This document shows, one piece after another, positions 4,819 to 5,326 of a DNA stretch of 5,326 nucleotides. This DNA is from Deinococcus sp. (GTDB lineage: Bacteria > Deinococcota > Deinococci > Deinococcales > Deinococcaceae). Position numbers and translations under genes: made by a program. The notes beneath the pieces are model-generated. The model saw only the letters and a program-made list of their open reading frames with translations, did not search any database and had not been told where the DNA came from. The stretch is from contig JAQBPF010000248.1 of NCBI GenBank assembly GCA_028287665.1, forward strand, positions 1 through 5,326, in the 5' to 3' direction. How positions within the stretch are numbered: position 1 is the first letter of the stretch; every line of letters starts with the position of its first letter.

Positions 4819-5326
4819 ATGCTGCTAGCAGAAATTATCAGTGTCGGAACAGAGCTGTTGCTGGGCGAAATCGTCGACAGCAATGCCGCGTTCCTGGCCC
4901 GCGAATTGGCGGAAAGGGGGGTCACTTTGCACCGCAAAACTGTGTTGGGAGACAACCTTGGCCGTGTGACGGACGCTATTCAGTTGGCGTTGTCGCGTGC
5001 CGATCTGGTGATTCTGGGCGGCGGCCTTGGCCCCACCGACGACGACCTGACCCGCGAAGCCATTGCCGCCGCACTGGGCGAAACCCCCACCGAAGACCCG
5101 CAGCAGATGGCGCACCTGCGTGGGCTGTACGAAAGCCGGGGCCGAACCATGCCCGAGGTGAACCGCAAGCAGACCTGGCTGATTCCCAGCGCCGAAGCCC
5201 TTGCCAACCCAGTGGGGACGGCTCCTGGCTGGTTTGTCCGGGTAGCGAGTACAGGCAAACTGATCGTGGCTCTTCCTGGCCCACCCTTCGAGATGCACCG
5301 CATGTGGCGTGAACAGGTCTTGCCGC
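4819..5326 (+). CDS. cinA: CinA family protein, N-terminal 169 residues (runs off right edge)
   Basis: The frame runs from ATG 4819 to the window end without a stop. MLLAEIISVGTELLLGEIVDSN (1-22) carries the GTELL-x-G signature. ADLVILGGGLGPTDDDLTRE (61-80) has the GGxGPTxDDxT loop of the MoaB/MogA/MoeA-type molybdopterin-binding fold (COG1058). NPVGTAPGW (130-138) and ALPGPPFEMHRMW (151-163) are further CinA hallmarks. In characterised CinA proteins this domain hydrolyses ADP-ribose and related pyrophosphates, and a C-terminal PncC domain deamidates nicotinamide mononucleotide in pyridine-nucleotide recycling; that second domain, if present, is beyond the edge. The name comes from competence/damage-inducible protein A. 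In Deinococcus cinA usually precedes ligT and recA in one operon, so these genes are expected downstream, but this cannot be seen here. Confidence 0.96.
   Translation, partial: MLLAEIISVGTELLLGEIVDSNAAFLARELAERGVTLHRKTVLGDNLGRVTDAIQLALSRADLVILGGGLGPTDDDLTREAIAAALGETPTEDPQQMAHLRGLYESRGRTMPEVNRKQTWLIPSAEALANPVGTAPGWFVRVASTGKLIVALPGPPFEMHRMWREQVLP

Noticed and set aside
1..5326. Mobile element, CRISPR array, toxin-antitoxin pair or phage genes
   Set aside because: No transposase motifs, terminal inverted repeats, regularly spaced repeats or small paired genes were seen; composition is even along the window.

Overview
The window is GC-rich with six protein genes (two cut by the window edges) and no RNA gene, insertion sequence or CRISPR array. 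It most likely comes from a Deinococcus chromosome. The evidence is the start of a CinA protein at the right edge that matches deinococcal CinA as I remember it, plus two genes whose only start signal is a TANNNT -10 element exactly 6 nt before ATG, with no ribosome binding site. That is the leaderless-mRNA layout common in Deinococcus. The genus call is inference; no search was run.

Layout, left to right. (1) A leftward pair: a ketosteroid-isomerase-related NTF2-fold protein (735 to 304), followed after 5 nt by a GNAT acetyltransferase that starts with GTG at 298 and runs off the left edge. (2) A 283-nt intergenic region with a 13-bp palindrome, three TTGAC hexamers and an inverted repeat over a candidate promoter. 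(3) A rightward 500-aa protein of unknown function (1019-2521): a compact N-terminal domain with a B3-like look, a long Gln/Ala/Pro/Glu-rich linker containing a 15-bp tandem repeat, and a C-terminal domain that seems to end in a winged helix. (4) A strong 18-bp hairpin (2539-2582) between convergent genes, probably a shared terminator. (5) A leftward pair: a 368-aa unknown protein (4515 to 3409) and, 96 nt downstream, a small exported protein with a stalk-like (copper amine oxidase N-terminal type) domain (3312 to 2605). (6) A divergent intergenic region and the first 169 codons of cinA (from 4819), rightward to the edge.

Functionally, cinA is the best-defined gene. In Deinococcus it usually heads a cinA-ligT-recA operon, so the DNA-repair gene recA probably lies just beyond the right edge. 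The KSI-related and GNAT genes look like a two-gene operon of unknown substrate. The 368-aa and exported genes may form another unit. The most interesting items are the unrecognised 500-aa protein with its elaborate upstream region, the two leaderless start signatures, and the lack of a good radiation/desiccation response motif in front of cinA.
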